A stretch of DNA of 5,551 nucleotides from Chloroflexota bacterium (GTDB lineage: Bacteria; Chloroflexota; Anaerolineae; Anaerolineales; UBA11858): positions 1-5,551 of the forward strand of contig DOTA01000094.1 of assembly GCA_003513015.1 (NCBI GenBank), read 5' to 3'. The position numbers and the translations under genes are program-made. Below, in pieces: positions 4,151 to 5,551 of the stretch (positions are counted from its first letter, which is position 1; each line of letters starts with the position of its first letter). Under the pieces are notes generated by a model, which saw nothing but the letters and a program-made list of their open reading frames with translations, was not told the DNA's origin and did no database searches.

Positions 4151-5551
4151 ATGAAGAAGTTATCTCGTTTGACCACAAAAAATAAACCAGCCTTTATTTT
4201 ATTTTTTACGATATTTGCGTTCGTGGCCTTATTGCTGATTTTCAACCAGCCAATTGCCAGCTTTGCCGCCAGCCAGGATCAATCTCAGCCTGAGGTTGGT
4301 ACGCAGCTCAGCGGGCCTTATGTTAGCGATCCGGTTGCGCCCACCAACACCGCCGGAATGCCGCGCGCCAGCCTCTACAATGAAGTTACTGCAACACCCC
4401 CTCTGATACAAAACGCTTTCGAACTACCCGGCACGGCCCGCACCGCCGCCGTGCCCGTATCTGCGGATGCGGCCCTGCAAACGAATGTTGGAATCTTCAG
4501 TATGCCCGCACCCATCACAAACTGGGACGGCATTCCGGCAACGGGGGTTTTCCCGCCCGATACCAATGGACAAATTGGTTCTAATCATTATGTGCAGGTG
4601 GTCAATGCTTCAGGGGCTGGCACCCAAATCCGAGTTTGGGATAAAACCGGAACCCAGCTTTACAACTTTGGCATGAATTACCTCTGGCCTACTGGGGATC
4701 GCTGCCGCTCTTATGGATACGGCGATCCGGTGGTGGTCTACGATCAAATCGCTAATCGTTGGGTGCTCACTCAGTTCACCAATCCACCCTCAGCCCCTTA
4801 TGGTGAATGCTTCGCCGTTTCGAAAACCAGTACACCCACCGACAACCCCAACGATTGGTATCTTTATACTTTCAATGTCCACAATTCCAAATTCAACGAT
4901 TATCCCAAAATTGGCGTTTGGCCCGATGGCTATTATATGTCGGCCAATCAGTTTGGCGCTAGTTGGGGCGGGGCCGGGGTTTGGGTGTTTGATCGCGCCA
5001 AGATGATTACTGGGCAAACTGCTACATTCCAGTATTTCGATTTGTATGGCGTCAACAGCAACTATGGCGGTTTACTGCCCAGCAATCTGATGGGTGATAC
5101 CCTACCACCCACAGGTGCGCCTAACTACTTTATGGCCGTAGATATGGACTGGTCGGGCAGCAATGATATTATGCACGTCTGGGAATTTAAAACCAACTGG
5201 ACAACCCCCAGCAGTTCCACCTTCACGCTGGTGAAAGATTTGGTTGTCGCCACCTTCAGTTGGAACTTCCCCGGTAGCAGCGGCGCAGAAGTGCCCCAGC
5301 CCGATACCTCCCAGGGTTTGGATAACCTAGCAGACCGTTTGATGATGCACTTGTGGTATCGGAATTATGGTGATCACGAATCATTGGTGGTGACCCATAC
5401 CGTCAATAACAGCGCCAACATCCACGCCGTCCGCTGGTATGAAATCCGCGGTGGAACCGTGAACACCACCCTGTCAGATGCCACGATCTACCAACAGGGC
5501 ACCTATTCACCCGATAACACCCATCGTTGGATGGGCAGCGTCGCCATGGAT
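4151..5551 (+). CDS. Large secreted protein of uncharacterised family, N-terminal part
   Basis: The frame is open from the ATG to the right edge (467 codons, no stop), so the C-terminus is missing. Residues 1-39 form a signal peptide: basic MKKLSRLTTKNK, a hydrophobic core (about 14-31), and a likely cleavage after SFA (37-39). A Pro/Ala/Thr-rich linker (about 40-120) precedes a large extracellular domain rich in Trp, Tyr, Asn and Gly. Its landmark blocks are FPPDTNGQIG then NHYVQVVN (134-152), GDPVVVYDQIANRW (191-204), DYPKIGVWPDGYYMSANQF (250-268), LMMHLWYRNYGDHESLVV (397-414), RWYEIRGG (428-435) and GTYSPDNTHRWMGSVAMD (450-467). I recall similar blocks in secreted hypothetical proteins of Chloroflexota and other environmental bacteria. 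The repeated beta-strand character suggests a propeller-like fold (inference). Cys185 and Cys220 are the only two cysteines seen in the part I checked closely and could form a disulfide. The function is unknown; an extracellular binding or surface role is the modest guess. Confidence 0.88.
   Translation, partial: MKKLSRLTTKNKPAFILFFTIFAFVALLLIFNQPIASFAASQDQSQPEVGTQLSGPYVSDPVAPTNTAGMPRASLYNEVTATPPLIQNAFELPGTARTAAVPVSADAALQTNVGIFSMPAPITNWDGIPATGVFPPDTNGQIGSNHYVQVVNASGAGTQIRVWDKTGTQLYNFGMNYLWPTGDRCRSYGYGDPVVVYDQIANRWVLTQFTNPPSAPYGECFAVSKTSTPTDNPNDWYLYTFNVHNSKFNDYPKIGVWPDGYYMSANQFGASWGGAGVWVFDRAKMITGQTATFQYFDLYGVNSNYGGLLPSNLMGDTLPPTGAPNYFMAVDMDWSGSNDIMHVWEFKTNWTTPSSSTFTLVKDLVVATFSWNFPGSSGAEVPQPDTSQGLDNLADRLMMHLWYRNYGDHESLVVTHTVNNSANIHAVRWYEIRGGTVNTTLSDATIYQQGTYSPDNTHRWMGSVAMD

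Noticed and set aside
4467..5017. Open frames at 4467-4676 (+), 4713-5006 (+) and 4790-5017 (-)
   Set aside because: They overlap the long reading frame starting at 4151, which has a signal peptide and family-like blocks and remains open to the window edge.
1..5551. Mobile elements, CRISPR arrays, tRNA or rRNA genes, toxin-antitoxin or defence systems
   Set aside because: I saw no transposase or integrase motifs, regularly spaced repeats, cloverleaf sequences or defence-protein domains in either strand.

Overview
The window reads as ordinary chromosomal DNA of a bacterium with moderate GC. The combination of genes suggests Chloroflexota, probably Anaerolineae-like: a split glycine decarboxylase, a TGS-containing uridine-kinase-like protein, a small Cys-containing protein, and a large secreted protein with PPDTNG and DYPK motifs. 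This assignment is inferred from recalled family resemblance, not from a search. I see no mobile element, CRISPR array, tRNA, rRNA or phage gene.

Layout, left to right. (1) Positions 1-240 are the C-terminal 79 codons of gcvPB (glycine dehydrogenase subunit 2, + strand). (2) A strong bidirectional terminator at 261-298 separates it from a convergent LysR-family regulator (322-1272, - strand, GTG start). (3) A 238-bp divergent regulatory region (1273-1510) holds a perfect TTGACA box, an extended -10 promoter, a Crp/Fnr-like GTGA-N6-TCAC dyad and repeated TTGTCAC words. (4) The + strand gene 1511-3226 encodes a 571-residue protein with a TGS domain, a ThrRS-like second domain that has lost its metal/editing residues, and a P-loop kinase domain of the uridine kinase/phosphoribulokinase class. 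(5) Two inverted repeats lie in the 78-bp convergent gap that follows. (6) A 107-residue protein of unknown function is on the - strand (3305-3628). It diverges from a single-domain FKBP-type prolyl isomerase (3731-4069, +) across a 102-bp region with back-to-back promoters and a 10-bp palindrome between them. (7) A 13-bp perfect hairpin follows the FKBP gene. Then a secreted protein starts at 4151 and runs off the right edge after 467 codons.

The genes do not form one obvious pathway. Orientation changes at nearly every gene, so most look like single-gene transcription units: glycine cleavage, a transcription factor, nucleotide metabolism or a related kinase, protein folding, and cell-surface or export functions. 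The most testable local link is between the LysR regulator and the divergent kinase gene. The points most worth a second look are the degenerate synthetase-derived module in the kinase, the dyads in the two divergent intergenic regions, the small unknown protein, and the uncharacterised secreted domain. I found no clear evidence of a new multi-gene system here.
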